A stretch of 64,000 bases of DNA from Hyphomicrobiales bacterium. Its GTDB lineage: Bacteria; Pseudomonadota; Alphaproteobacteria; Rhizobiales; Beijerinckiaceae. Location: assembly GCA_027483945.1 (NCBI GenBank), contig JAIXTM010000018.1, forward strand, positions 372,001-436,000. Reading direction: 5' to 3'. The notes beneath the pieces are model-generated. The model saw only the letters and a program-made list of their open reading frames with translations, was not told where the DNA came from and did not search any database. Shown piece after piece: positions 18,169 to 26,719 of this stretch. A program made the translations under genes and the position numbers. The first letter of the stretch is position 1, and each line of letters opens with the position of its first letter.

Positions 18169-19929
18169 TCAGACCAGCATCTTGCCTTCCTCGTCGATGA
18201 CGGAGCCGATGTCGACCGCAGCATCGCCCAGGATCATCTCGTTATGCGCCTTACCCGAGGGGATCATGGGGAAGCAGTTCTCGGCCTTGTCGACGATGCA
18301 GTCGAAGATGACGGGCCGCGGCGTGTCGATCATCTCCATGATCGCCTCGTCGAGCTTGGCCGGGTCCGAGCAGCGGATGCCGACGCCGCCATAGGCTTCC
18401 GCCAGCTTCACGAAGTCGGGCAGCGCCTCCGAATAGCTCTCCGAATAGCGCCCGCCATGGAGCAGTTCCTGCCACTGGCGGACCATGCCCATATATTCGT
18501 TGTTCAGGATGAAGATCTTGACCGGCAGGCGGTACTGCACGGCCGTCGACATCTCCTGCATGTTCATCAGGATCGAAGCCTCGCCGGCGACGTCGATGAC
18601 GAGCGCGTCGCGATGGGCCATCTGCACGCCGATCGCGGCGGGCAGGCCGTAGCCCATCGTGCCGAGGCCGCCGGAGGTCATCCAGCGGTTCGGCTCCTCG
18701 AACTGCAGGAACTGGGCCGCCCACATCTGGTGCTGGCCGACCTCGGTCGTGATGAAGGTCTTGCGGTCCTTGGTCAGCTCCTGCAGCCGCTGGAGGGCGT
18801 ATTGCGGCTTGATGACCTCGTCCGACGGGCGGAAGGCCAGGCAATTGCGCTGGCGCCAGCGGTCGATCTGGCGGGTCCAGCCGGTCAGGGCCGTTTTGTC
18901 GGTCTGCAGGCCCGACGAGCGCCAGATGCGGACCATGTCCTCCAGGACGTGGGCGCAATCGCCGACGATGCCGATATCGACCTTGACGTTCTTGTTGATC
19001 GAGGACGGATCGATATCGACGTGGATCTTGCGCGAGCCCGGCGAGAACGCATCGAGCCGGCCGGTGATCCGGTCGTCGAACCGGGCGCCGATATTGATCA
19101 TGACGTCGCAATCATGCATCGCCATGTTCGCCTCGTAGGTGCCGTGCATGCCCAGCATGCCGAGCCATTGCGGATCGGAGGCCGGATAGGCGCCGAGCCC
19201 CATCAGCGTGGACGTGATCGGGAACCCGGTCAGCCGCACCAGCTCGCGCAGCAGCGCCGAGGCTTCGGGGCCGGAATTGATGACGCCGCCGCCCGTATAG
19301 AAGACCGGGCGCTTGGCGGAAGCCATGAGCTCCACCGCCGCCTTGATCTTCGACAGGTCGCCCTTGAGCTGCGGCCGGTAGGCGCGATGCTCGTTGGAGA
19401 CCGGACGGGTATAGTCGCCGGAGGCGAACTGGATGTCCTTGGGGATGTCGACCACGACCGGTCCCGGCCGTCCCGAACGGGCGATGTGGAATGCCTCGTG
19501 CAGGATGCGCGGCAGGTCGGCGATGTTCTTCACCAGGTAATTGTGCTTCGTGCAGTGGCGCGTGATGCCGACCGTGTCGCATTCCTGGAAGGCGTCAGAG
19601 CCGATGAGATGGGTCGGGACCTGGCCGGTGATGCAGACGAGCGGGATCGAATCCATCAGCGCGTCGGTGAGGCCGGTCACCGCGTTGGTGGCGCCGGGGC
19701 CGGACGTGACGAGGACGACGCCGACCTTGCCGGTGGAGCGGGCATAGCCTTCGGCCGAATGCACCGCGCCCTGCTCGTGCCGCACCAGGATGTGCTTGAC
19801 CTTCTCCTGGTGGAAGAGCGCGTCGTAGATCGGAAGGACGGCGCCCCCCGGATATCCGAAGATGTGCTCCACGCCCTGGTCCTGCAGGGAGCGGATGACC
19901 ATTTCGGCCCCGGTCATGGTCTCGGCCAT
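18169..19929 (-). CDS. ilvB: Acetolactate synthase large (catalytic) subunit
   Basis: A 586-residue ThDP enzyme that condenses pyruvate with pyruvate or 2-oxobutyrate, the first step of valine, leucine and isoleucine synthesis. The ThDP-activating Glu is in VRHEQGAVHSAEGYAR; the FAD/ThDP domains follow. The metal-binding GDG-type motif reads VAGEASILMNM, with Glu450 where Asp is usual. The ATG at 19929 has AAGGAG 8 bases upstream; the open frame continues to 20040 but crosses the attenuator and is not coding. Expression is likely set by the leader peptide and terminator just upstream. Confidence 0.96.
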   Translation of the reverse strand: MAETMTGAEMVIRSLQDQGVEHIFGYPGGAVLPIYDALFHQEKVKHILVRHEQGAVHSAEGYARSTGKVGVVLVTSGPGATNAVTGLTDALMDSIPLVCITGQVPTHLIGSDAFQECDTVGITRHCTKHNYLVKNIADLPRILHEAFHIARSGRPGPVVVDIPKDIQFASGDYTRPVSNEHRAYRPQLKGDLSKIKAAVELMASAKRPVFYTGGGVINSGPEASALLRELVRLTGFPITSTLMGLGAYPASDPQWLGMLGMHGTYEANMAMHDCDVMINIGARFDDRITGRLDAFSPGSRKIHVDIDPSSINKNVKVDIGIVGDCAHVLEDMVRIWRSSGLQTDKTALTGWTRQIDRWRQRNCLAFRPSDEVIKPQYALQRLQELTKDRKTFITTEVGQHQMWAAQFLQFEEPNRWMTSGGLGTMGYGLPAAIGVQMAHRDALVIDVAGEASILMNMQEMSTAVQYRLPVKIFILNNEYMGMVRQWQELLHGGRYSESYSEALPDFVKLAEAYGGVGIRCSDPAKLDEAIMEMIDTPRPVIFDCIVDKAENCFPMIPSGKAHNEMILGDAAVDIGSVIDEEGKMLV

Positions 19930-20005
19930 CGTCAGTCTCCTTGAGGCAGCCTCGCCTCTTGCCTGTCCGGACCACCGGCCCGGGATGTTCTGGAACGCGG
20001 GCAAC

Positions 20006-20028
20006 AAAAAAGGGCCCCAAGGGACCCT
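20006..20028 (-). terminator. Attenuator terminator in the ilvB leader
   Basis: On the minus strand an AGGGTCCC / GGGGCCCT stem (20011-20028, one U-G wobble, very short loop) is followed by TTTTTT (20006-20011). It lies 29 bases after the leader-peptide stop and 77 bases before the ilvB ATG. This is the layout of a transcription attenuator. Confidence 0.8.
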
Positions 20029-20056
20029 GACATGCGCCACCAGCCGGAAATGCGGA

Positions 20057-20107
20057 TCAGATCCGCTCCGTCGATGGCGCCCCCGATACGAGAATGAGCT
20101 TGCGCAT
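20057..20107 (-). CDS. ilvB leader peptide (Leu-Ile-Leu-Val control codons)
   Basis: A 16-residue frame, MRKLILVSGAPSTERI, ends in TGA between the promoter and the attenuator terminator. Residues 4-7 are Leu-Ile-Leu-Val, the three branched-chain amino acids, and the last residue is Ile. Starvation for any of them would stall the ribosome early in the leader, as in known ilv attenuators. A 7-bp inverted repeat (GCGGATC/GATCCGC, 20052-20066) overlaps the last codons and stop and could form the competing hairpin. The Shine-Dalgarno (GAGAGGA) is rather far upstream, so translation strength is uncertain. Confidence 0.7.
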   Translation of the reverse strand: MRKLILVSGAPSTERI

Positions 20108-20141
20108 GGCCGCTCGCGTTCCTCTCCAATGAGTGGCGCGG

Positions 20142-20170
20142 ACGCTAGCGAAGGCCGGTTGGCGGGTCAA
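20142..20170 (-). promoter_or_regulatory. Predicted sigma-70-type promoter of the ilvB transcript
   Basis: On the minus strand TTGACC (20165-20170) and TAGCGT (20142-20147) are separated by exactly 17 bases, about 35 bases before the leader-peptide ATG. Position and sequence fit the start of an attenuated leader. Confidence 0.6.
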
Positions 20171-20189
20171 GCGGTTTCAGAACGCCGGT

Positions 20190-20399
20190 TCAGGCCTCGT
20201 TGAACCCCGCGGCACGGGTGAGCTGGCTCTCCATCGCCATCCGCTCGTGCGACTCGCGCACGCTCTTGATGCGGTACTGCAGATCGCTGCCCACGGCGGG
20301 CACCCGCTGGACGATCCTGTAGGCGCCGGATGCCGCCTGGAGCCCACGCCCGGCCGGCCGGAAATAGACGTTCTGACCGACATCGAATTTGTGCGGCAT
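20190..20399 (-). CDS. Small conserved hypothetical protein
   Basis: A 69-residue soluble protein. The start MPHKFDVGQNVYFRP and the later YRIVQRVPAVGSDLQYRIKSV look like a small beta-barrel, and the C-terminal half is helical (ESHERMAMESQL). I have the impression of a short protein widespread in Hyphomicrobiales, but I know no function. An AGAGAGG Shine-Dalgarno precedes the ATG. It lies between the csp gene terminator and the ilvB promoter and appears to be a single-gene unit. Confidence 0.75.
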   Translation of the reverse strand: MPHKFDVGQNVYFRPAGRGLQAASGAYRIVQRVPAVGSDLQYRIKSVRESHERMAMESQLTRAAGFNEA

Positions 20400-20424
20400 G
20401 GCGATGACCTCTCTACGCTAGGAA

Positions 20425-20451
20425 GGGCGCCGGCATCGTCTGCCGGCGCCC
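20425..20451 (-). terminator. Terminator hairpin after the cold-shock gene
   Basis: A perfect 11-bp inverted repeat (GGGCGCCGGCA / TGCCGGCGCCC) with a 5-base loop lies 16 bases after the csp stop. The minus-strand tail is TTCCT, a weak U-run, but the stem is very strong. Confidence 0.65.
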
Positions 20452-20466
20452 CTCGCTGAGACTGAC

Positions 20467-20670
20467 CTAGATCAGCTGGACGTTCGACGCCGCGACCTTG
20501 CCTCGGTCGTTCGCCAGCTCGAAGGAGAGCTTCTGCCCTTCGGCGACGTAGGGAATGCCCGCGCGCTCCAGCGCAGTCACATGCAGGAAGACGTCCTTGG
20601 AGCCATCATCCGGCTGGATGAAGCCGAAGCCCTTCTGCGTGTTGAAAAACTTGACGGTACCTTGAGCCAT
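20467..20670 (-). CDS. Cold-shock protein, CspA family
   Basis: A 67-residue single OB-fold RNA chaperone. The RNP1 motif KGFGFIQPD and RNP2-like VFLHVTAL are both present, after the typical start MAQGTVKFFNTQ. AAGGAGG lies 6 bases before the ATG at 20670; a second in-frame start at 20685 would place the Shine-Dalgarno inside the gene. Between this gene and miaA lie about 245 unusually AT-rich bases that contain no gene I can support. They probably hold the csp promoter and a long 5' leader, as is common for csp genes. Confidence 0.93.
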   Translation of the reverse strand: MAQGTVKFFNTQKGFGFIQPDDGSKDVFLHVTALERAGIPYVAEGQKLSFELANDRGKVAASNVQLI

Positions 20671-20914
20671 GTTGGCCTCCTTCACGCATCAACGCGATGC
20701 GTTCGTGGCCGGGCGACGATCGCACGGCCTCCAACAACCTTGAATTTTGGAAATTTCGCTGAAAGGCGCCGCTGTTGTTCAGGCGAGCATTAGAGCAAGA
20801 CAGACCGAAAACGAGATTGCAGAAATTACATTCGCATATTTTTTGCGCGTTGGCAAAATTCTATCGTTCAACATTTCGCCCCTGTCCTCCGTTGGGCGAA
20901 GATTTAACATCGAT

Positions 20915-21841
20915 TTATCCCGATGTGGACGACCAATCGCGAAGAACTTTGGCCACAGCCTCCTCGGGCCGGATCCAATCGAAATCCGGCATCTGGTGTC
21001 GGAACCAGGTGAATTGCCGCTTGGCGTAGCGGCGCGTGTCGGCTTTCCCGATCGCGGCCGCCTCCTCCAGCGGCAGTCCGCCAGCCAGGTGGCGGATCAG
21101 GGCCGGCACGCCATGGGCGCGCATCGCCGGCAGCGCGGGGTCCAGTCCCCTGCCCTTCAGCCGCCGGACCTCGTCGAGCGCGCCGCCCTCCAGCATGGCG
21201 TCGAATCGCGCGTCGATGCGGCGGCGCAGGACATCGCGGTCCGGAGCCATGAACAGGCGCACCAGCGGACGCCCCGCGAGCGGGCCTGGACAGCGCGTTC
21301 CGTGGAACGAGACGAGGGGGTGTCCAGTGGTCTCCAGCACCTCCAGCGCCCGCTGGAGCCGCAGGCGATCGGAGGGCCGCAGCCTGGCCGCTGTCACGGG
21401 ATCGCGGGCCGCCAGCTCCGCGTGGATCTCCTCGGCCGGCAAGGCGTCCGTGCGCGCCCGGACCGCGATCCGGACCGCTTCGGGGACCGGCGGGATGTCG
21501 GATAATCCTTCGACCAGCGCCCGCATGTAGAGGCCGGTGCCGCCGGTCACGATCGGCACAAGGCCGTCGGCCTCCAGCGCGGCCAGAACGCGCGCGAAAT
21601 CGGCGACATACATGCCCACGGAATAATTGGTGGCCGCGTCCACATGCCCGTAGAGCCGATGGGCGGTCTGATCCTCCTCCGCGGCAGTCGGCCTGGCGGT
21701 GATGACGCGCAGGTCGCGATAGACCTGCATGGAATCGGCGTTGACGACCGCGCCGCCGATCCGGCGGGCGAGTTCGAGCGCGGCGGCCGACTTGCCCGAG
21801 GCCGTCGGCCCTGCCAGAAGGACGACCGCACCCGCCTTCAA
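20915..21841 (-). CDS. miaA: tRNA dimethylallyltransferase MiaA
   Basis: Transfers a dimethylallyl group to A37 of tRNAs that read UNN codons. Hallmarks are the P-loop [40 protein letters not shown], and a C-terminal [11 protein letters not shown]. About 308 residues, as usual. There is no ATG or GTG at the right place: the frame is open far upstream over serB, and the only sensible start is a TTG at 21841, ten codons before the P-loop. The divergent serB ATG is only 15 bases away, so promoters of both genes must lie inside each other's coding regions or 5' ends. Confidence 0.93.
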   Translation of the reverse strand: MKAGAVVLLAGPTASGKSAAALELARRIGGAVVNADSMQVYRDLRVITARPTAAEEDQTAHRLYGHVDAATNYSVGMYVADFARVLAALEADGLVPIVTGGTGLYMRALVEGLSDIPPVPEAVRIAVRARTDALPAEEIHAELAARDPVTAARLRPSDRLRLQRALEVLETTGHPLVSFHGTRCPGPLAGRPLVRLFMAPDRDVLRRRIDARFDAMLEGGALDEVRRLKGRGLDPALPAMRAHGVPALIRHLAGGLPLEEAAAIGKADTRRYAKRQFTWFRHQMPDFDWIRPEEAVAKVLRDWSSTSG

Positions 21842-21856
21842 GCCAGAAGCTTCCCG

Positions 21857-22747
21857 ATGCAGTCCCGGCCGACCGTCACGCTCTTCTCCAGTCCTGCGAG
21901 CCCCGCGGTTACCGATGACGTCATTTCCATCGCCGGACAAGTCATCGGCGTGGGTGCCGCCCGGCGGGACCTCGCGCCCGGCGTCGCCGCCGAGCTGGCG
22001 CTGGACGGCCCGGCGCCGGACGGTGTCTCGGACAAGCTGCGCAAGCTTCTGGCGCCACAGGGCGTCGACGTCTTCGTGCATGACGGCGGCCCGCGCCGGG
22101 CAAAACTGTTCCTCGCCGACATGGACTCCACCATGATCGAGCAGGAATGCATCGACGAACTCGCCGACTATGTCGGGCTGAAGAGCGAGGTCTCGGCCAT
22201 CACCGAGCGCGCCATGCGCGGCGAGATTGCCTTCGAGCCGGCCCTGCGCGAGCGTGTGGCGCTGCTGCGCGGCCTGCCGGTGTCGGTGGTGGACGAGATC
22301 GTCGAGAAGCGGCTGACGCTGATGCCGGGCGGACGTCAGGCGATCGCCACGATGCGTGCGAAGGGCACCTATACGTGCCTGGTCTCGGGCGGATTCACGC
22401 TGTTCACCAGCCGGATCGCCGCGATCCTGGGCTTTCACGAACACCGCTCCAACGAGCTGATCGTCGAGGACGGGAAGCTCGCCGGCAGGGTGGAGGAACC
22501 CATCCTGGGCAAGGAGGCCAAGCTCTCGACGCTGGTCGAACTGCGCGAGCGGCTGAAGGTCGAACCTAGCGAGGTCATGGCCGTCGGCGACGGCGCCAAC
22601 GATCTGGCCATGCTCGGAGAAGCGGGCGTCGGCGTCGCCTTCCGCGCCAAGCCGGCCGTCGCGGCCGCGGCACGCGCCCGGATCGACCATGGCGATCTCA
22701 CCGGCCTGCTCTTCCTGCAGGGCTATGCCCAAGAGGATTTCGCCTGA
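21857..22747 (+). CDS. serB: Phosphoserine phosphatase SerB
   Basis: A 296-residue HAD-family enzyme catalysing the last step of serine synthesis. Residues 1-75 form an N-terminal extension in the place of the ACT-like region. The catalytic DxDST loop is [19 protein letters not shown], motif II is VSGGFT, and motif III is [11 protein letters not shown]. The ATG at 21857 is the first in-frame start that does not run into miaA. Its stop overlaps the benE start by one base (TGATG). Confidence 0.95.
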   Translation: MQSRPTVTLFSSPASPAVTDDVISIAGQVIGVGAARRDLAPGVAAELALDGPAPDGVSDKLRKLLAPQGVDVFVHDGGPRRAKLFLADMDSTMIEQECIDELADYVGLKSEVSAITERAMRGEIAFEPALRERVALLRGLPVSVVDEIVEKRLTLMPGGRQAIATMRAKGTYTCLVSGGFTLFTSRIAAILGFHEHRSNELIVEDGKLAGRVEEPILGKEAKLSTLVELRERLKVEPSEVMAVGDGANDLAMLGEAGVGVAFRAKPAVAAAARARIDHGDLTGLLFLQGYAQEDFA

Positions 22748-23913
22748 TGGGCGCGCGGGGTCCGTCGGTCCCCGCGATCAGCGCGGGCCTGCTCGCCGCC
22801 TTCGTCGGCTTCGCCAGTTCCTTCGCCGTGGTGGTCAAGGGCCTGACCGCGGTCGGCGCCTCGCCCGCCGAAGCGGCGTCCGGCCTTCTCGCTCTGTCGA
22901 TGGCGATGGGCGTCTCGGCGATCGTGCTCAGCCTGCGCACGCGGATGCCGATCTCGACGGCATGGTCGACGCCCGGCGCCGCACTGCTGGCGGGCGCAGG
23001 CGTCCCGGAGGGAGGCTTTCCCGTCGCCGTCGGCGCCTTCCTCGTCACCGGATTGCTGATCGTGATCGCCGGGCTGTGGAAGCCGCTCGGCCGCGCGGTG
23101 GCAGCCATTCCCGGCTCGCTTGCCAGCGCCATGCTCGCCGGCGTGCTGCTGCCGCTATGCCTCGCGCCGGTCAAGGCGGTCGCGGTGTCGCCCGCCCTGG
23201 CGCTGGCGATCATCGTCACCTGGGCGATCGTCGGGCGGGTCAACCGGCTTTACGCCGTGCCCGCCGCCGTGCTCGTGGCGGTGGTGCTGATCGTGACCAC
23301 GACAACAGTGCCGTCCATCGGCTGGGAGGCGTTCGTGCCCCGGCCCGTCCTGGTCCAGCCGGCTTTCAGCGCGGCCGCCCTCATCGGCATCGCACTGCCG
23401 CTCTTCATCGTGACGATGGCCTCCCAGAATATCCCGGGCGTGGCGGTCCTGAAGGTCAACGGCTACGAGCCGGCACCGGGGCCGCTGTTTCGCGACACCG
23501 GCATCGTCTCGATCCTGTCCGCGCCCTTTGGCGGGCATGCGGTCAACCTCGCCGCCATCACTGCCGCCCTCTGCGCCGGTCCGGACGCCGATCCCGACCG
23601 GCAGCGGCGCTATTGGGCGGCCGTCATCGCCGGCATCGGCTATATCGTCATCGGCCTCTGCGCCGGCGCGGCCACGGCCTTCATCGCGGCTGCGCCACCG
23701 CTCCTGATCGAGGCGGTGGCAGGCCTCGCCCTCGTCGGCGCCCTCGCCTCCTCGCTGGCGGCGGCGACCGCTGAGCCCGCGGACCGGGAAGCAGCGGCGG
23801 TGACGTTCCTCGTCACCGCGTCTGGCCTGTCTTTCCTGGGCGTCGGCGCGGCCTTCTGGGGGCTCCTTGCCGGCGGCGCGATGCTCGGCCTCGCGCGGTG
23901 GCGGCGGGCCTGA
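22747..23913 (+). CDS. benE: Benzoate/H+ symporter family transporter BenE
   Basis: A 388-residue inner-membrane protein with about 12 hydrophobic segments, matching BenE: an early [34 protein letters not shown], and [12 protein letters not shown] in the second half. The family imports benzoate by proton symport in Acinetobacter, but many members sit outside aromatic pathways. No benzoate-degradation genes are in the window. Translation is coupled to serB, which is probably positional only. A terminator follows. Confidence 0.88.
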   Translation: MGARGPSVPAISAGLLAAFVGFASSFAVVVKGLTAVGASPAEAASGLLALSMAMGVSAIVLSLRTRMPISTAWSTPGAALLAGAGVPEGGFPVAVGAFLVTGLLIVIAGLWKPLGRAVAAIPGSLASAMLAGVLLPLCLAPVKAVAVSPALALAIIVTWAIVGRVNRLYAVPAAVLVAVVLIVTTTTVPSIGWEAFVPRPVLVQPAFSAAALIGIALPLFIVTMASQNIPGVAVLKVNGYEPAPGPLFRDTGIVSILSAPFGGHAVNLAAITAALCAGPDADPDRQRRYWAAVIAGIGYIVIGLCAGAATAFIAAAPPLLIEAVAGLALVGALASSLAAATAEPADREAAAVTFLVTASGLSFLGVGAAFWGLLAGGAMLGLARWRRA

Positions 23914-23914
23914 A

Positions 23915-23945
23915 CGAAAAAGCCCGGCACGAGGCCGGGCTTCGG
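23915..23945. terminator. Bidirectional intrinsic terminator between benE and degP
   Basis: Stem AGCCCGGC / GCCGGGCT with loop ACGAG (23921-23941). On the minus strand it is followed by TTTTTCGTT, a good U-tract for degP. On the plus strand the tail TTCGG is weaker. Confidence 0.8.
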
Positions 23946-23966
23946 TTCTCGGAAACGCCGTTCAGG

Positions 23967-25478
23967 TCACTCGATCGCGACGGCGACGAAGCGAACCTCG
24001 CCCTGGGCGTTGGCGACGAGGAGGAGCGCGGATTTCTTGCCCTCCTTTTTCAGCGCGTCGACCCGGCGGGTGACGTCGGCGGGAGCGGTCACGGCCTCCT
24101 GGCCGACCTCCACGATGACCTCGCCGGCCTGGATGCGCTTGTCGGCGGCCTTGCCATTGGGATCGACGCGGGTGACGAGGACGCCCTTCGTGCCGTCCTT
24201 CAGGCTGTAGCGGCGGCGCGCCTCGTCCGTGATCGAGGACAGCTCCATGCCCAGCGCATCGCGGGTCAGCGGCTTCTCGGGCGACGGCATCGGCTGGGTG
24301 GAGGCCAGCTTCTCGCCGTCCTCGAGGCGGCCGAGCGTGACGGACTTCGACAGCTCCTTGCCCTTGCGGACGATGTCCACCTGCACCGCCTTGCCGACCG
24401 GCGTCGCGGCCACGATGCGCGGCAGATCGCGGCTGTCCTTCACCTCCTTGCCGTCGAAGCGGACGATGACGTCGCCCACTTCGAGGCCGGCGGGACGGGC
24501 CGGACCCTTGTCCTCGATGCCGGCGATCAGCGCGCCGCGGGCGCGGCCGAGATTGAGCGCTTCCGCGGTGGCATCGTCCACGCTCTGGATGCGCACGCCC
24601 AGCCAGCCGCGGCGGGTCTCGCCGAACTCGCGGAGCTGGTCGATGATCGGCGTCGCAAGGGAGGACGGCACGGCGAATCCGATGCCGACCGAACCGCCGG
24701 TGGGCGACAGGATCGCGGTGTTGATGCCGATGACGTCGCCGTTCATGTCGAAGAGCGGGCCGCCGGAATTGCCTTTGTTGATGGCCGCGTCCGTCTGGAT
24801 GTACGTGTCGTACGGTCCGGACTGGATGTTGCGGTTGCGGGCCGAGACGATGCCCGCCGAGACCGACGTGCCAAGGCCGAACGGATTGCCGATGGCGATG
24901 ACCCAGTCGCCGATCCGCGACTTCTCGCTGTCGCCGAACTTCACGAAGGGCAGCGGCTTGTCGGATTTCACCCGCAGGACCGCGAGGTCCACCTTGGAAT
25001 CCTTGCCGACGATCTCCGCCTTCAGCCGCGTGCCGTCGGAGAGGATGACCGCGATGTCGTCGGCCTCCCCGATCACGTGGTTGTTGGTGATCACGATGCC
25101 GGACGGATCGACGATGAAGCCGGAACCCAGGGAGTTGGAGCGGCGCTGGCGCGGCGTGTCCTGCTGGCCCTGACCGCGGCGGTTGAAGAATTCCTCGAAC
25201 AGGTCCTCGAAGGGCGTGCCCTGGGGCAGTTGCGGCAGCGTGCGGTTGCGGCTTTCCACCGTAGTGGACGCCGAGATGTTGACAACCGCCGGCGCCACGC
25301 GCTCGGCGAGGTCCGCGAAGCTGTCGGGCGCCTTGGCCTGGGCGGCGGAGGGCGCCAGCAACGTGGCGCCGGTGCCCAGAGGCATGACGAGCGCGAGGCC
25401 GAGCGCGGCGGCGCGCAGAGCCGCTGGCAGACCGGCGACCGGAAGGCGGGTGGCGTTGGGGGAGCGGAACGGGTTCAT
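23967..25478 (-). CDS. degP: Do-family periplasmic serine protease DegP/HtrA
   Basis: A 503-residue periplasmic protease/chaperone for misfolded envelope proteins. The signal peptide ends near AAQAKA (residue 48). The trypsin-like triad is His134 (NNHVIG), Asp164 (KVDLAVLRV) and Ser238 (GNSGGPLF). PDZ1 spans about 290-385 and PDZ2 about 405-500. Three ATGs are in tandem; the third (25478) has AGAGG at the right distance. It is the last gene of the hflKC cluster, a common arrangement that pairs membrane and periplasmic quality control. An envelope-stress input is plausible, but no such promoter is apparent. Confidence 0.95.
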   Translation of the reverse strand: MNPFRSPNATRLPVAGLPAALRAAALGLALVMPLGTGATLLAPSAAQAKAPDSFADLAERVAPAVVNISASTTVESRNRTLPQLPQGTPFEDLFEEFFNRRGQGQQDTPRQRRSNSLGSGFIVDPSGIVITNNHVIGEADDIAVILSDGTRLKAEIVGKDSKVDLAVLRVKSDKPLPFVKFGDSEKSRIGDWVIAIGNPFGLGTSVSAGIVSARNRNIQSGPYDTYIQTDAAINKGNSGGPLFDMNGDVIGINTAILSPTGGSVGIGFAVPSSLATPIIDQLREFGETRRGWLGVRIQSVDDATAEALNLGRARGALIAGIEDKGPARPAGLEVGDVIVRFDGKEVKDSRDLPRIVAATPVGKAVQVDIVRKGKELSKSVTLGRLEDGEKLASTQPMPSPEKPLTRDALGMELSSITDEARRRYSLKDGTKGVLVTRVDPNGKAADKRIQAGEVIVEVGQEAVTAPADVTRRVDALKKEGKKSALLLVANAQGEVRFVAVAIE

Positions 25479-25572
25479 CATCATCCTCTGCGGGCGCGGC
25501 TGCCACGAAGGCGGTCCGCGAACCATGGCTGGCCGAATTGAAGCATAAATTGGGGCGTAACGGCGACGGATG

Positions 25573-25767
25573 TCAGTTCAAAACGTTGCGTACGACCCAA
25601 ACGACGAGAAGGCCCGCGACGGCCGAGACGATGCCGACGATGCGCAGCAGGTCGGGCGATGTCTCGGCGGCCTGGGCCATCGTCCGCCGGACGGCGCCGG
25701 GAAAGGCCGCGAAAGCGATTCCCTCCAGCACGAGGACGAGGCCGAGCGCGGCGAGGAAATCCGTCAT
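25573..25767 (-). CDS. DUF2065 family small membrane protein
   Basis: A 64-residue protein with two membrane helices (about 4-22 and 42-60), beginning MTDFLAALGLVLVLEGIAF and ending with VVWVVRN. This is the DUF2065 family, commonly found next to hflC. The function is unknown; the location 23 bases after hflC suggests a role with the HflKC-FtsH system. Confidence 0.85.
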   Translation of the reverse strand: MTDFLAALGLVLVLEGIAFAAFPGAVRRTMAQAAETSPDLLRIVGIVSAVAGLLVVWVVRNVLN

Positions 25768-25790
25768 GCGCCCGGCCCCGATTGCCGATA

Positions 25791-26714
25791 TCAGCGGACC
25801 GGCGGTGCCGCCGGTGCCGCGGGAGCGGGCGTCGCCGGAGCGGACGCCGCGGGGCCGCGGCCGGACGGATCGTTGAAGTACCGGAAGAACGTCGAATCCG
25901 GCGACAGGAGCAGGCGCGTGTCGCCCGGCTTGAACCCGGCCTCGTAGGCCTGCATCGACCGGTAGAAGGCGAAGAAGTCCGGATCGCGGCCATAGGCCTC
26001 CGCATAGATGCGGTTGCGCTCGGCGTCGCCGTTACCGCGCAGCTCCTCGGCCTGGCGGTTCGCCTCGGCCAGGATCACGGCGACGTCGCGGTCCGCGCGG
26101 GCGCGGATCGTCTGCGATTGCTGCGAGCCCTGGGCGCGGATGTCCGCGGCCTCGCGCTGACGCTCGGTCTGCATGCGCTGGAAGACCGCCTGGCTGTTCT
26201 GGTCCGGCAGGTCGGCCCGGCGCAGGCGCACGTCCACGACGATGAGGCCGAAGCCCTGCGCGACGCGGTTTACCTCGTCCCGGATGCGATTCATCAGCGG
26301 CTGGCGCTGGGTCCGCACGATGTCGGTGAAGGTCGCTTCGGCGAGAACCGTGCGCACGTTCGAGTTGACGATGGTCGTCAGCTGCGAGTTGGCGCCCGCC
26401 ACCGAATTCAGCGTCTGGTAGAAGCGCAGCGGGTCGGTGATCCGGTAGCGGGTGAAGCTGTCCACCACGAGACGCTTCTGGTCGGAGGCGATCACCTCCT
26501 GGGCCGGCAGATCCAGGTCGAGGATCCGCTTGTCGAACAGGAGCACGTTCTCGGCGAAGGGCAGTTTGAAGTAGAGGCCCGGCTCCGAATAGACGGCGCG
26601 CACGCCGCCGAAGCGCAGGACCAGCGCGTGCTGGGTCTGGCCGACGGTGAACAGCGACAGCGGGACGATGACCGCGATCGCAGCGAGGATCAGGAGAAGG
26701 CCTGCCCTGAACAT
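25791..26714 (-). CDS. hflC: FtsH-protease modulator HflC
   Basis: A 307-residue SPFH/prohibitin-family protein with an N-terminal membrane anchor (residues 4-24), a periplasmic SPFH domain beginning VGQTQHALVLRFGGV, and a long helical segment (QRMQTERQREAADIRAQG) that builds the HflKC cage around FtsH. The C-terminus carries a Pro/Ala-rich tail of about 30 residues beyond the usual end. The start ATG lies 5 bases after the hflK stop; a GTG overlapping that stop is in frame and could be used instead. Confidence 0.93.
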   Translation of the reverse strand: MFRAGLLLILAAIAVIVPLSLFTVGQTQHALVLRFGGVRAVYSEPGLYFKLPFAENVLLFDKRILDLDLPAQEVIASDQKRLVVDSFTRYRITDPLRFYQTLNSVAGANSQLTTIVNSNVRTVLAEATFTDIVRTQRQPLMNRIRDEVNRVAQGFGLIVVDVRLRRADLPDQNSQAVFQRMQTERQREAADIRAQGSQQSQTIRARADRDVAVILAEANRQAEELRGNGDAERNRIYAEAYGRDPDFFAFYRSMQAYEAGFKPGDTRLLLSPDSTFFRYFNDPSGRGPAASAPATPAPAAPAAPPVR

Positions 26715-26719
26715 ACCGG

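Noticed and set aside
17419-19944. An 841-codon open frame on the plus strand
   Set aside because: Antisense to ilvB and the racemase gene; His/Asp/Arg-rich shadow without any motif.
19930-20040. N-terminal extension of IlvB by 37 residues
   Set aside because: It would be translated through the attenuator hairpin and T-tract; the ATG at 19929 has a proper Shine-Dalgarno and matches the family start.
20671-20914. A possible plus-strand gene in the AT-rich gap before miaA
   Set aside because: The open frame has no start signal, runs antisense through miaA and shows no protein family; the gap looks like a csp leader and promoter.
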